Assembly (NCBI RefSeq): GCF_007748175.1
Contig: NZ_CP037422.1
Span: 558,001 to 622,000, forward strand
Reading direction: 5' to 3'
DNA length: 64,000 nt
From: Gimesia aquarii
Lineage (GTDB): Bacteria; Planctomycetota; Planctomycetia; Planctomycetales; Planctomycetaceae
Position numbers and translations under genes: made by a program. Below are positions 45,867 through 53,793 of the stretch, one piece after another (positions within the stretch are counted from its first letter, which is position 1; every line of letters begins with the position of its first letter). A model generated the notes under the pieces. It searched no databases and was not told the origin of the DNA. It worked only from the letters and a program-made list of their open reading frames with translations.

Positions 45867-47111
45867 ATGCAAACCTCATCTGACACAAATAATAAAGTTT
45901 CCGTTCAAACACTGGCTGAACTGGGGCCGCTTCCTATGAAAGTCGCCCTTGGATGCTCAGTGCTATTGCCAGTGGCATTTGTGTTGGGGTTTTTAATGGA
46001 TAACGGAACGGAACTTTTCGCGTTCTCTTATCTGCAAAGTACTTTTTTCTTTTTGAGCATTTCTCTAGGTGCGTTGTTTTTTGTATTGATTCAACAATTG
46101 ACACGCGCGGGTTGGAGTGTTGTCTTACGTCGTATTTCTGAATTTATTTCAATGGGAGTGATCCCTTTAGCTGTCCTGGTACTGCCAATTGTGTTAGTGA
46201 CGCTTTCTGGAAGCGATATTTTATATCAATGGGCGAGTTCTAAAAATGTTGCTGGTGATCACCTTTTGCAGGCCAAGGCCCCTTACTTAAATAGTGGTTT
46301 TTTTGCACTAAGATATGTGATCTATTTTGGATCCTGGATATTTCTGGCACGTTTCTTTTTAAATAAGTCCGTTGCTCAGGACGAAAATGGTGACCCTGAA
46401 TTAACACTTTTGATGGAGCGGCGGAGTGGTCCGGCACTTTTGCTTTATGCATTTACGATTTCATTTGCTGCGATCGATTTTATAATGTCTCTGGACGCTC
46501 ACTGGTTCAGTACAATTTTTGGAGTCTATTATTTTGCTGCTGGTCTAGTTGGTTTCTTTAGCACTCTGGCTATCACTTTAATTTACCTCCGTAGCAAAGG
46601 TCTATTGCAAGAGCCGATCAATGTTGAGCATTTACATGATGTTGGTAAGTTACTGTTTGCTTTCAACTGCTTCTGGGCGTACATCGCCATTTCGCAATAT
46701 CTTTTGATCTGGTATGCCAATATTCCTGAAGAAACTGTATTTTTCCTTCACCGTCAAGAGCATGGTTGGGGAATCATTTCTTTGATCCTGGTCATCGGTC
46801 ACTTTGCGATTCCGTTTGTATTCTTCATGTCACGTTGGATGAAGCGGAATCCCAAAACTTTGTTTTTCTGGGCCGCGTACTTACTGGTCATGAACTGGAT
46901 TGATATTTTCTGGCTTGTAATGCCGAATGTAAAATCAGGAAGCGGTGATTTCTTAGGCGTTTCCTTCGCAATGATCTTAATGAATATCTGTTGTACGGTT
47001 GGAGTTGGTGGAATCTATGTTGCTGGATTACTGAAATTTGCTGGGCAAAAATCAGTGATGCCGGTGAGAGATCCAAGGCTAGAAGAGTCACTTAAGTTTC
47101 ACAATATTTAA
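45867..47111 (+). CDS. actF: Alternative complex III subunit ActF
   Basis: A 414-residue polytopic membrane protein with about ten helices, related to ActC but in the family placed last in ACIII operons. Visible segments include TFFFLSISLGALFFVLIQQLTRAGWSVVLRRI, YVIYFGSWIFLARFFLNKS, FTISFAAIDFIMSLDAHWFSTIFGVYYFAAG, LHDVGKLLFAFNCFWAYIAISQYLLIWYANIPEET and FVFFMSRWMKRNPK. These match ActF/DUF3341-neighbour proteins of the complex. It follows actDE after 58 bases and precedes a small membrane protein. Confidence 0.92.
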   Translation: MQTSSDTNNKVSVQTLAELGPLPMKVALGCSVLLPVAFVLGFLMDNGTELFAFSYLQSTFFFLSISLGALFFVLIQQLTRAGWSVVLRRISEFISMGVIPLAVLVLPIVLVTLSGSDILYQWASSKNVAGDHLLQAKAPYLNSGFFALRYVIYFGSWIFLARFFLNKSVAQDENGDPELTLLMERRSGPALLLYAFTISFAAIDFIMSLDAHWFSTIFGVYYFAAGLVGFFSTLAITLIYLRSKGLLQEPINVEHLHDVGKLLFAFNCFWAYIAISQYLLIWYANIPEETVFFLHRQEHGWGIISLILVIGHFAIPFVFFMSRWMKRNPKTLFFWAAYLLVMNWIDIFWLVMPNVKSGSGDFLGVSFAMILMNICCTVGVGGIYVAGLLKFAGQKSVMPVRDPRLEESLKFHNI

Positions 47112-47164
47112 TCACCGGCTGGTCTGGTAAAAGATTGGCTCCTTTAGAAATAAGAGAACGGAAT

Positions 47165-47494
47165 ATGTCGAGTCATAAAGCAGCATATGATGATCTCGAT
47201 ACAACGATGATCGCTTATGTTGGGACCGTAGGAACCATTATTACTTTTTTCCTTGTATTCGGGATTGCCGCGTTTTATTACGCATTTGCAAAGACGGAAA
47301 ACGAAAAAAAAGTAATTAATGTTCCAGAAGTAAATGCGGAGAGTATTCTCGCCAATCAGGCAGCTGCTCTCACTGAATATCGTTGGATCGATCAGGATAA
47401 AAATATCGTAGCAATACCTATTGACCAAGCTATGCAGATTGTTGTTCAAGAGGAACAGAAGAAGCAGGCAAAAGCAAAAACAAAGAAACCATGA
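47165..47494 (+). CDS. Small membrane protein inside the respiratory operon, unrecognised
   Basis: A 109-residue protein with one transmembrane helix: DTTMIAYVGTVGTIITFFLVFGIAAFYYAF, residues about 11-40, preceded by a short soluble part and followed by a charged domain to the Lys-rich tail KKQAKAKTKKP. Start at ATG 47165; a TTG at 47135 would add ten residues. Its stop overlaps the Sco start (ATGA at 47491-47494), so it is translated in the same unit between ACIII and the oxidase. No family recognised. It is inferred to be an ACIII/oxidase accessory subunit or assembly factor. Confidence 0.82.
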   Translation: MSSHKAAYDDLDTTMIAYVGTVGTIITFFLVFGIAAFYYAFAKTENEKKVINVPEVNAESILANQAAALTEYRWIDQDKNIVAIPIDQAMQIVVQEEQKKQAKAKTKKP

Positions 47495-48342
47495 ACTCTA
47501 AACAGTCCTTTATTCTGACTCTTTTTCTCTCGGCATTATTTGTAATGCCTGTGCAGGCAGAGCGTATGGAAAAAGCACCTAAGGATATCGAGTCTCTCGA
47601 TGTGATTGAGCATCTGGATAGTCGTCTTCCTTTAGGATTAGAATTTCAGGACAGTAATGGTAAACGGGTTAAACTCGAGGATTATTTTAAGAAAGATCGT
47701 CCCGTAATTCTTTCTCTGAACTATTCTAATTGTCCGATGCTGTGTTCGTTACAGCTGACAGGGTTGGTCAGGGGGCTTAAGGATTTAGAGTGGTCAACAG
47801 GTCAACAATATGATTTCGTGTCCGTGAGTATTGATCCGAAAGAGACATATCAGCGTGCCAATTTAACAAAGCAAAAATACTATAAAGAATATAATCGTTC
47901 GGGAACAGGCGACGGTTGGCACTTCCTTTGTGGTGATCAGCCAGCGATTACAGAAATAGCAAAGGCAATTGGAGTACAGTACAAATACGTTGAGGAACGC
48001 AAGGAATTTGCACACCCGGCTGTTTTGGTTGTGTGTACTCCTGACGGCCGCATTTCCAGATATTTATATGGAATTCAATTTCCAGAGCAGACATTAAAAT
48101 TAGCCTTAGTTGAAGCATCAGAAGGTAAGATTGGTTCAACCATTGATCGTTTTTTACTGTTTTGCTTCCATTACGATGCAGACAGTGGTCGGTATGCCCC
48201 GACTGCTCGCAATATTATGAAAATTGGTGGTTTTGCGACCGTCTTTATTCTGACTGTCGTTTTGATTCCCTATTGGCGGGGTCGAAAAGGCAGAACAGAA
48301 ATCGAAATAGTCCAAACACAAAAAACAGCAGACGGAACCTGA
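47491..48342 (+). CDS. Sco1/SenC family copper chaperone
   Basis: A 283-residue exported thioredoxin-fold protein that delivers copper to the CuA centre of cytochrome c oxidase subunit II, encoded just downstream. The signal peptide ends VQAE. Copper ligands are CPMLC (Cys81, Cys85) and His175 in EFAHPAVLVV, as in Sco1. The fold segments LSLNYSNCPMLC, YDFVSVSIDPKE and GDGWHFLCGD are present. The C-terminal region has a transmembrane helix (GGFATVFILTVVLIPYWRG) and a short tail, unusual since most Sco proteins are anchored at the N-terminus. It overlaps the small membrane protein gene by 4 bases. Confidence 0.94.
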   Translation: MNSKQSFILTLFLSALFVMPVQAERMEKAPKDIESLDVIEHLDSRLPLGLEFQDSNGKRVKLEDYFKKDRPVILSLNYSNCPMLCSLQLTGLVRGLKDLEWSTGQQYDFVSVSIDPKETYQRANLTKQKYYKEYNRSGTGDGWHFLCGDQPAITEIAKAIGVQYKYVEERKEFAHPAVLVVCTPDGRISRYLYGIQFPEQTLKLALVEASEGKIGSTIDRFLLFCFHYDADSGRYAPTARNIMKIGGFATVFILTVVLIPYWRGRKGRTEIEIVQTQKTADGT

Positions 48343-48435
48343 GTTAAACTGGTTTCTTTTACTAAACATATTTGTGTTTGAGCTGGATTTGGTAACGACT
48401 TTATTATTTTTAACACTCAACAGTTGATTGTGTGA

Positions 48436-49410
48436 ATGCAGATGAAACTATTCATCCCGAACTTATTAGCGAATGACGAGGCCGGGTTCTGGTTCCCGCC
48501 CCAGAGTTCTACAGTGGCAGAATCGAGCGATTTTGTATACTTCTTTATCCTCTATGTCTGCACGTTTTTCTTTGTGTTGATCGTCGGTTTAATGGCGTTG
48601 TTTATGTTTAAGTACCGCCATCGACCTGGAGTTGAAGCAGAAAAAACCGCCACCCATAACCTGATGCTCGAACTTTCCTGGTCTGTGATTCCTACACTTC
48701 TAGTCATTATTATGTTTTGGATTGGTTTCACTTCCTATCTAGACATGCGAACGCCACCCGACTCTTCTTACGAAATTGATGTGGTTGCCAAAAAATGGTC
48801 CTGGGCGTTTAAGTATCCTAATGGTTGGATTGAAAGTGAGTTACATATTCCCAAAGGTGAAAATGTGACTCTAACAATGTCCTCAGATGATGTGATTCAC
48901 AGTTTGTGGGTTCCCGCATTCCGAACAAAAATGGACGTCGTTCCAGGACGCTACACACAACAATGGTTTAACGCAACGAAAGCAGGCACATATCCTTTAA
49001 TGTGTGCTGAATATTGTGGTCAGAAGCATTCAGAAATGATCTCAAAAGTAGTCGTTCATGAAACACGTGGCGACTTTGATAAGTGGCTAAAAGTTGCTGC
49101 TGATATTCATAAAAATAAGACACCTGTGGAAGCAGGAGAATATTTTTACAAAACGAGAGGTTGTATACAGTGTCATTCCATTGATGGTGTGAAAAAGAAT
49201 GGTCCCTCATTCAAAGGCCTCTTCGGAAGCGAGCGAAAGTTTACTGATGGAACTTCAGCTATCGCAGATGCGAATTATATTCGTAACTCGATTCTCGAAC
49301 CGCAGTCTAAAATCGTGGTCGGATTTCGACCAATTATGCCTACGTTTAAAGGGCAACTAACTGATCAAGATATTACGGCCATTATTGCATTCATCAAGAG
49401 TCTAAAATAA
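48436..49410 (+). CDS. ctaC: Cytochrome c oxidase subunit II with fused cytochrome c
   Basis: A 324-residue subunit II of a caa3-type oxidase. Two membrane helices lie at residues 33-58 and 78-102. The CuA site is complete: His155 (DVIHSLWVP), Cys190 and Cys194 (CAEYCG), His198 and Met201. After the cupredoxin domain, residues about 235-324 are a cytochrome c domain with CIQCH (243-247) and a Met ligand in FRPIMPTFKGQL. The fusion means electrons from ACIII can enter without a soluble cytochrome. ATG codons at 48436 and 48442 are both possible; GTGAATG precedes. No obvious N-terminal lipobox. Confidence 0.96.
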   Translation: MQMKLFIPNLLANDEAGFWFPPQSSTVAESSDFVYFFILYVCTFFFVLIVGLMALFMFKYRHRPGVEAEKTATHNLMLELSWSVIPTLLVIIMFWIGFTSYLDMRTPPDSSYEIDVVAKKWSWAFKYPNGWIESELHIPKGENVTLTMSSDDVIHSLWVPAFRTKMDVVPGRYTQQWFNATKAGTYPLMCAEYCGQKHSEMISKVVVHETRGDFDKWLKVAADIHKNKTPVEAGEYFYKTRGCIQCHSIDGVKKNGPSFKGLFGSERKFTDGTSAIADANYIRNSILEPQSKIVVGFRPIMPTFKGQLTDQDITAIIAFIKSLK

Positions 49411-49536
49411 TAGAAATATTCTGTATTACACTTGTAAGAATTGAGCGAATTAAATTGAAATTGAGAACTAGGTTCTCAATTGTGTTTCTGGATTCTTTAA
49501 TCCAACGTTATTTGAACTTATCCAGGAGGCTGGAAG

Positions 49537-51255
49537 ATGGCAACTGTAGTTGACTCCTCCAATCCAAAATCGAATTTACCGGTCCAATACCGAGAATTAA
49601 ATTATTTAAACTGTTCGAAAGGTTGGAAAAGCTGGTTTTTCACTCTCGATCATAAACGAATCGGTGTTATGTATTTGATAGGCGTCACAGCTTCTTTCTT
49701 TTTTGGAGGAATCTTTGCCGTTCTATTGAGAACCGAGCTATTATCACCGACTAAAATTCTGATGGGCCCTGATGCTTACAATCAGATGTTTACGCTGCAT
49801 GGTGCCATCATGACATTCCTGGTAATCATTCCTGGTGTACCAGCCGCGATAGGAAATGTGATCTTGCCGGTCATGCTGGGGGCGAAAGATGTTGCGTTTC
49901 CGCGTATGAATCTTTGTAGTTTTTACCTTTGGATGTTTGGCGCGGCATTTTTTGTAGCCGCCATCGTTTTAGGTGGGCTAGATACTGGTTGGACATTTTA
50001 TACACCATATAGTATCACCACAAATACGGCTGTCATCACGGCTTTATTAGGTGTGTTTATATTGGGCTTCAGTTCCATTTTTACCGGATTGAATTTTATT
50101 GTCACCATCCATACGATGCGTCCTCCAGGAATGTCCTGGTTTAAGATGCCTTTATTTTTATGGGCACTTTACGCAACAGCCTTGATTCAAGTATTAGCTA
50201 CACCCGTCCTTGGAATTACCGGTCTACTGTTGGTAGTAGAGCGTGCCTTTCACATCGGAATTTTTGATCCCGCATTAGGTGGTGACCCGGTTTTGTTTCA
50301 GCACTTCTTCTGGTTCTATTCCCATCCTGCTGTCTATGTGATGATTCTACCAGCCATGGGTGTAATCAGCGAGGTTATCGCTGTCCATAGTCGCAAACAC
50401 ATTTTTGGATATCGTTTTATTGCCTACAGTAGTATTGCAATTGCCATATTTGGCTTTCTCGTATGGGGACACCATATGTTTGTGTCCGGACAATCTAAAG
50501 TAGTCGCTGTCATTTTCAGTGCGATTACCTTTAGTGTTTCTATCCCGTCGGCTATTAAAGTGTTTAATTGGCTGACGACGATGTATAAAGGCTCAATTCG
50601 GTTTACCACGGCCATGTGTTATGGATTGTCCTTTATCTTTATCTTTTCCATCGGTGGTTTGACTGGTTTGTTTTTGGCAACTCTGGCGACTGATATTCAC
50701 TTACATGATACTTACTTCGTGGTAGCTCACTTTCATTATGTGATGATGGGTTCTTCTCTGGTGGGACTGTTTGCGGCAGTGCATCACTGGTGGCCAAAAA
50801 TCAGCGGTAAGTTGTTTAGCGAATTCTGGGGGCGGATTGCTTGTCTGGGTGTGTTTACCGGGTTCAATTTGACGTTCTTCCCACAATTTATTTTGGGAAC
50901 TCGAGGAATGCCACGAAGGTATTATACGTATTTACCTGAATTTCAAAATTTACATATTATGTCAACAATGGGAGCATATCTGTTAGGGATTAGTTCCGCT
51001 TTGATGGCTGCTACGTTGATTTATTCAGTCTATCGTGGAAAGAAGGCCCCCGCAAATCCATGGGGAGGCGCATCACTTGAGTGGCAGTGTTCTTCGCCAC
51101 CACCTCATAATAACTTCGACCATCCTCCACATGCCGGTGATCCGTACGTGATGGAGTCGGTCGTTTACGATGAGGAAGTTGAAGGTTTCGTTCCTGTTGA
51201 GTGTCATGAAAAAAAGACGGGAGCAACGACCGCATCAGGAGATAATGAAGTTTAA
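49537..51255 (+). CDS. ctaD: Cytochrome c oxidase subunit I, A2-type
   Basis: A 572-residue heme-copper oxidase catalytic subunit with twelve core helices. Heme a ligand His88 is in [10 protein letters not shown]; the CuB motif reads YSHPAVY (261-267) with Tyr267 as the cross-linked tyrosine; further ligands are in WGHHMF and in [18 protein letters not shown]. The usual HPEVY glutamate is Ala, and the preceding Tyr-Ser gives the YS motif of A2-type oxidases, whose D-channel gate lacks the glutamate. AGGAGG at 49524-49529 precedes the ATG. The stop overlaps the ctaE start by one base. Confidence 0.97.
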   Translation: MATVVDSSNPKSNLPVQYRELNYLNCSKGWKSWFFTLDHKRIGVMYLIGVTASFFFGGIFAVLLRTELLSPTKILMGPDAYNQMFTLHGAIMTFLVIIPGVPAAIGNVILPVMLGAKDVAFPRMNLCSFYLWMFGAAFFVAAIVLGGLDTGWTFYTPYSITTNTAVITALLGVFILGFSSIFTGLNFIVTIHTMRPPGMSWFKMPLFLWALYATALIQVLATPVLGITGLLLVVERAFHIGIFDPALGGDPVLFQHFFWFYSHPAVYVMILPAMGVISEVIAVHSRKHIFGYRFIAYSSIAIAIFGFLVWGHHMFVSGQSKVVAVIFSAITFSVSIPSAIKVFNWLTTMYKGSIRFTTAMCYGLSFIFIFSIGGLTGLFLATLATDIHLHDTYFVVAHFHYVMMGSSLVGLFAAVHHWWPKISGKLFSEFWGRIACLGVFTGFNLTFFPQFILGTRGMPRRYYTYLPEFQNLHIMSTMGAYLLGISSALMAATLIYSVYRGKKAPANPWGGASLEWQCSSPPPHNNFDHPPHAGDPYVMESVVYDEEVEGFVPVECHEKKTGATTASGDNEV

Positions 51256-52325
51256 TGAATACTGCGGCCACCACTACCACAGACGAACATGTTGATAGTC
51301 ACGATCATGAACATCATGATTCCCGCTTGGCGCATCATTTTGACTCTCACCAGCAACAGTTTGACACAGGAAAGCTGGGGATCTGGCTGTTTCTGGTCAC
51401 GGAAGTTTTGTTCTTTAGCGGCTTATTTGGTTTTTACGCCGTCTATCGCTCATTACATCCTGAAGTATTCCTGTATGCCAGCCAGTTTCTGGATACCGTT
51501 TTAGGTGCAGCCAACACAGTTGTATTGCTCTTCAGTAGCTTGACAATGGCGTGGGGAGTCCGTTGTGCTCAACTAGGTCAAACGAGAGGCCTTTTGGTCT
51601 GTCTGGTGACCACACTTGCCTGTGCTGCGATCTTCCTGGGAGTGAAGTCCTTTGAGTACACAGAAAAAGCACACCATGGCCTCTTATGGGCAGGTATGTA
51701 CCAGAGCCCTGAGCATCATGAACATGGAGACGAAGCGGCAGCACCGGCTGCGAATGGTAAAGATGCATCAGATCATGCACATGCGAGTGCAGATGATCAT
51801 AGTGATGATGCTTTGTTTGAGAAAACGAAGCACACACTTTCTTACATGACTACAGTGTTATGGGGAGTGATTGTCCTTGCCGGAATCGGCTTTGGTGCAC
51901 TGATTAAAAATCCGAATAAGAAGACACTTGCGACAGTCGCAGGATGTGTTTTGGTTTCAGCAATTGGTATGCAGTTAGGAGCATATGCCAGTATTGGTTA
52001 TCATCATTTTGGGCATGCAGCTGAACCGACGGATCAAGAAATTGAGATGGCAGAAACTATTCCCGCAGAGTATGCAAAGCAAAAAGAAAAAGTACCTGAA
52101 CCCAAATTGGCTGGTACGTTTTTTAGTGTGTATTTCTGTATGACTGGCTTACATGCAATTCATATTGTAGGTGGAATGATTGCTATCAGTTGGCTTATTG
52201 TTCGGACTGTTCATGGCGCGTTTACAACTTATTACTTTGGGGCCGTGGATTTTGTAGGCCTGTATTGGCATCTGGTTGACTTAATCTGGATCTATCTATT
52301 CCCGTTGTTATACCTGATCAATTAG
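51255..52325 (+). CDS. ctaE: Cytochrome c oxidase subunit III with long insert
   Basis: A 356-residue subunit III. The normal family helices are split: LGIWLFLVTEVLFFSGLFGFYAVYRSLHPE and TVVLLFSSLTMAWGVRCAQ near the start, then GTFFSVYFCMTGLHAIHIVGGMIAISWLIVRTVHG and DFVGLYWHLVDLIWIYLFPLLYLI at the end. Between them, about residues 145-280, is an insert rich in His/Asp/Ala (EHHEHGDEAAAPAANGKD, HAHASADDHSDDA) carrying two extra helices (TTVLWGVIVLAGIGFGALI, AGCVLVSAIGMQLGAYASIG). Subunit III normally has about 200-260 residues. ATG overlaps the ctaD stop by one base. Confidence 0.94.
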   Translation: MNTAATTTTDEHVDSHDHEHHDSRLAHHFDSHQQQFDTGKLGIWLFLVTEVLFFSGLFGFYAVYRSLHPEVFLYASQFLDTVLGAANTVVLLFSSLTMAWGVRCAQLGQTRGLLVCLVTTLACAAIFLGVKSFEYTEKAHHGLLWAGMYQSPEHHEHGDEAAAPAANGKDASDHAHASADDHSDDALFEKTKHTLSYMTTVLWGVIVLAGIGFGALIKNPNKKTLATVAGCVLVSAIGMQLGAYASIGYHHFGHAAEPTDQEIEMAETIPAEYAKQKEKVPEPKLAGTFFSVYFCMTGLHAIHIVGGMIAISWLIVRTVHGAFTTYYFGAVDFVGLYWHLVDLIWIYLFPLLYLIN

Positions 52326-52403
52326 TGGATGTTGTTAATTCAATCAATGAGAAAGCTTTTGGGCTTCAAATTATTTTAATAAAAAGAGACGGAATGATTC
52401 ATC

Positions 52404-52820
52404 ATGTCAACTCATGCTGAAAGCGAGACTCACTCAGACGATACTCAAACTTGTGAGGTGCATATTGTACCTGTCAAAGTTTTAGTAGGAGTTTTTATAG
52501 TATTGGTTGCTTTAACTGTCCTCACAGTTGAAGCGGCTAAGTTTGATGTGGGACGAGCAGATGTCATTGTTTCGATGACGATTGCCACGATTAAGGCTTC
52601 GTTAGTTGTATTTATTTTTATGCACCTATGGTACGATAAGCCTCTTAATCGAATTGCATTCTTTTTCTCAATTGTCTTTGCTGCCTTCTTTCTTTGTATG
52701 ATTTTGCTGGACTCACATGCTTACGACGATTATGTTAAAGGATTTCAGCAAGACAAAGCTTCCAATGCTGTTATGCCTGCACCGGCACCAGCACCTGAAA
52801 CGGCACCAACTCAAAAATAA
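52404..52820 (+). CDS. ctaF: Cytochrome c oxidase subunit IV (bacterial type)
   Basis: A 138-residue subunit with three hydrophobic helices (VLVGVFIVLVALTVLTVEAAKFDVG, VIVSMTIATIKASLVVFIFMHLWYDKPLNRIAF, FFSIVFAAFFLCMILLD) and a flexible C-terminus of Pro/Ala (MPAPAPAPETAPTQ). The FMHLWYDKPLNRI motif is typical of the caa3 subunit IV family. It lies directly after ctaE. A GAACTTG-N2-CAAGTTC inverted repeat at 52825-52840 separates it from the next gene. Confidence 0.92.
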   Translation: MSTHAESETHSDDTQTCEVHIVPVKVLVGVFIVLVALTVLTVEAAKFDVGRADVIVSMTIATIKASLVVFIFMHLWYDKPLNRIAFFFSIVFAAFFLCMILLDSHAYDDYVKGFQQDKASNAVMPAPAPAPETAPTQK

Positions 52821-52824
52821 TGTT

Positions 52825-52840
52825 GAACTTGGTCAAGTTC
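52825..52840. repeat. Palindrome after ctaF
   Basis: GAACTTG (52825-52831) and CAAGTTC (52834-52840), two-base spacer, five bases after the ctaF stop. No T tract, so it may be a processing or regulatory site rather than a terminator. Confidence 0.4.
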
Positions 52841-52927
52841 TCTGTGACAATAAAGATAGCTTTTGCTCATTCTTCTCATGATGAGCGCTAGTAACTACTC
52901 CTCGTTTAAGTACGGTGGCAGGTTAGT

Positions 52928-53572
52928 ATGTCCACTTTCCGGAGTCGAACTGTTCGAAATCGTTTTGCGCTGTTATTCACTTCTCGAGATCGGCTAAGCC
53001 AAAGAGATTTTGGTTTGGCAATCTTCCTGTTTAGTGTCGCAGTGCTTTTTATGGGTGGACTACTCGCATATATAATTGTACGTGTTAACTTGGCTGAGCA
53101 TCATCAACCAGTGGCTCTCGTAATTCCTCCACTTCTTTGGTTGAGTACGGCTCTTCTGTTTTTGGGAAGCATTTCGATTCACCGTGCTTTGTATTTTGTC
53201 CGGCAGGAAAAGCAACAGCAGTTTCGGAATTGTTTGAATCTTACGTTTCTTTTAGGTGGGGCGTTTTTTGTAATTCAAACTTTAGGATTGGTTCATCTTC
53301 TCCGGCAACACTCAGAAATCCTACTTGGTGTAGAGCATCTCAAAAATGCGTACAATTATCCCAGTAGCTATGGTGTTCTTTTTTCCTTTGTATTACTGCA
53401 CGCTGCCCATTTTCTGGTCGCCTTTGGTCTTCTGGGGATGATCATCTTTAGAGCGTATCTCAATCAGTATGACCATGAATATCACTGGGGAGTCCATGCC
53501 TGTTCGGTAGTATGGCATTTTCTCGGAGCACTCTGGGTGATTATGTTGCTATTGTTCTGCTTTGTTGGATAA
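52928..53572 (+). CDS. Second cytochrome c oxidase subunit III-like protein
   Basis: A 214-residue membrane protein of the subunit III superfamily with five to six helices. It reads RDFGLAIFLFSVAVLFMGGLLAYIIVR at residues 26-52, LLWLSTALLFLGSISIHRAL, CLNLTFLLGGAFFVIQTLGLVHLL, SYGVLFSFVLLHAAHFLVAFGLLGMIIFRAY and HWGVHACSVVWHFLGALWVIMLLLFCF at the end. The WHFLGALW end is the normal subunit III C-terminal motif. It lacks the insert of the upstream ctaE. Likely an additional or alternative subunit of the same oxidase, or an assembly factor. Last gene of the respiratory block. Confidence 0.88.
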   Translation: MSTFRSRTVRNRFALLFTSRDRLSQRDFGLAIFLFSVAVLFMGGLLAYIIVRVNLAEHHQPVALVIPPLLWLSTALLFLGSISIHRALYFVRQEKQQQFRNCLNLTFLLGGAFFVIQTLGLVHLLRQHSEILLGVEHLKNAYNYPSSYGVLFSFVLLHAAHFLVAFGLLGMIIFRAYLNQYDHEYHWGVHACSVVWHFLGALWVIMLLLFCFVG

Positions 53573-53755
53573 GTTGTTTGTCAGTGAAACTTTAAGAGCT
53601 CTTTCTTCATCCAGCTTGTGTTAATTTTACATAGCAGTCAATAGTGAACGGATCACCGAAAATTAAATATTCGCGATCATCATATCATCAGAGAGTGTTT
53701 CTCTATTTCCTCAGGCTTGTGGCTTTTAGTATCATTAGATTCTAAAGATTTTGCT

Positions 53756-53776
53756 TTCTGAAATACTATTTCAGAA
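53756..53776 (+). promoter_or_regulatory. Leader hairpin before the first signal peptidase gene
   Basis: TTCTGAAAT (53756-53764) pairs perfectly with ATTTCAGAA (53768-53776), 3-base loop. A T tract (53788-53795) follows 11 bases later and runs into the TTG start. It could be a terminator for the upstream block or a leader element of the peptidase gene. Confidence 0.5.
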
Positions 53777-53793
53777 GACTCTGGTTTCTTTTT

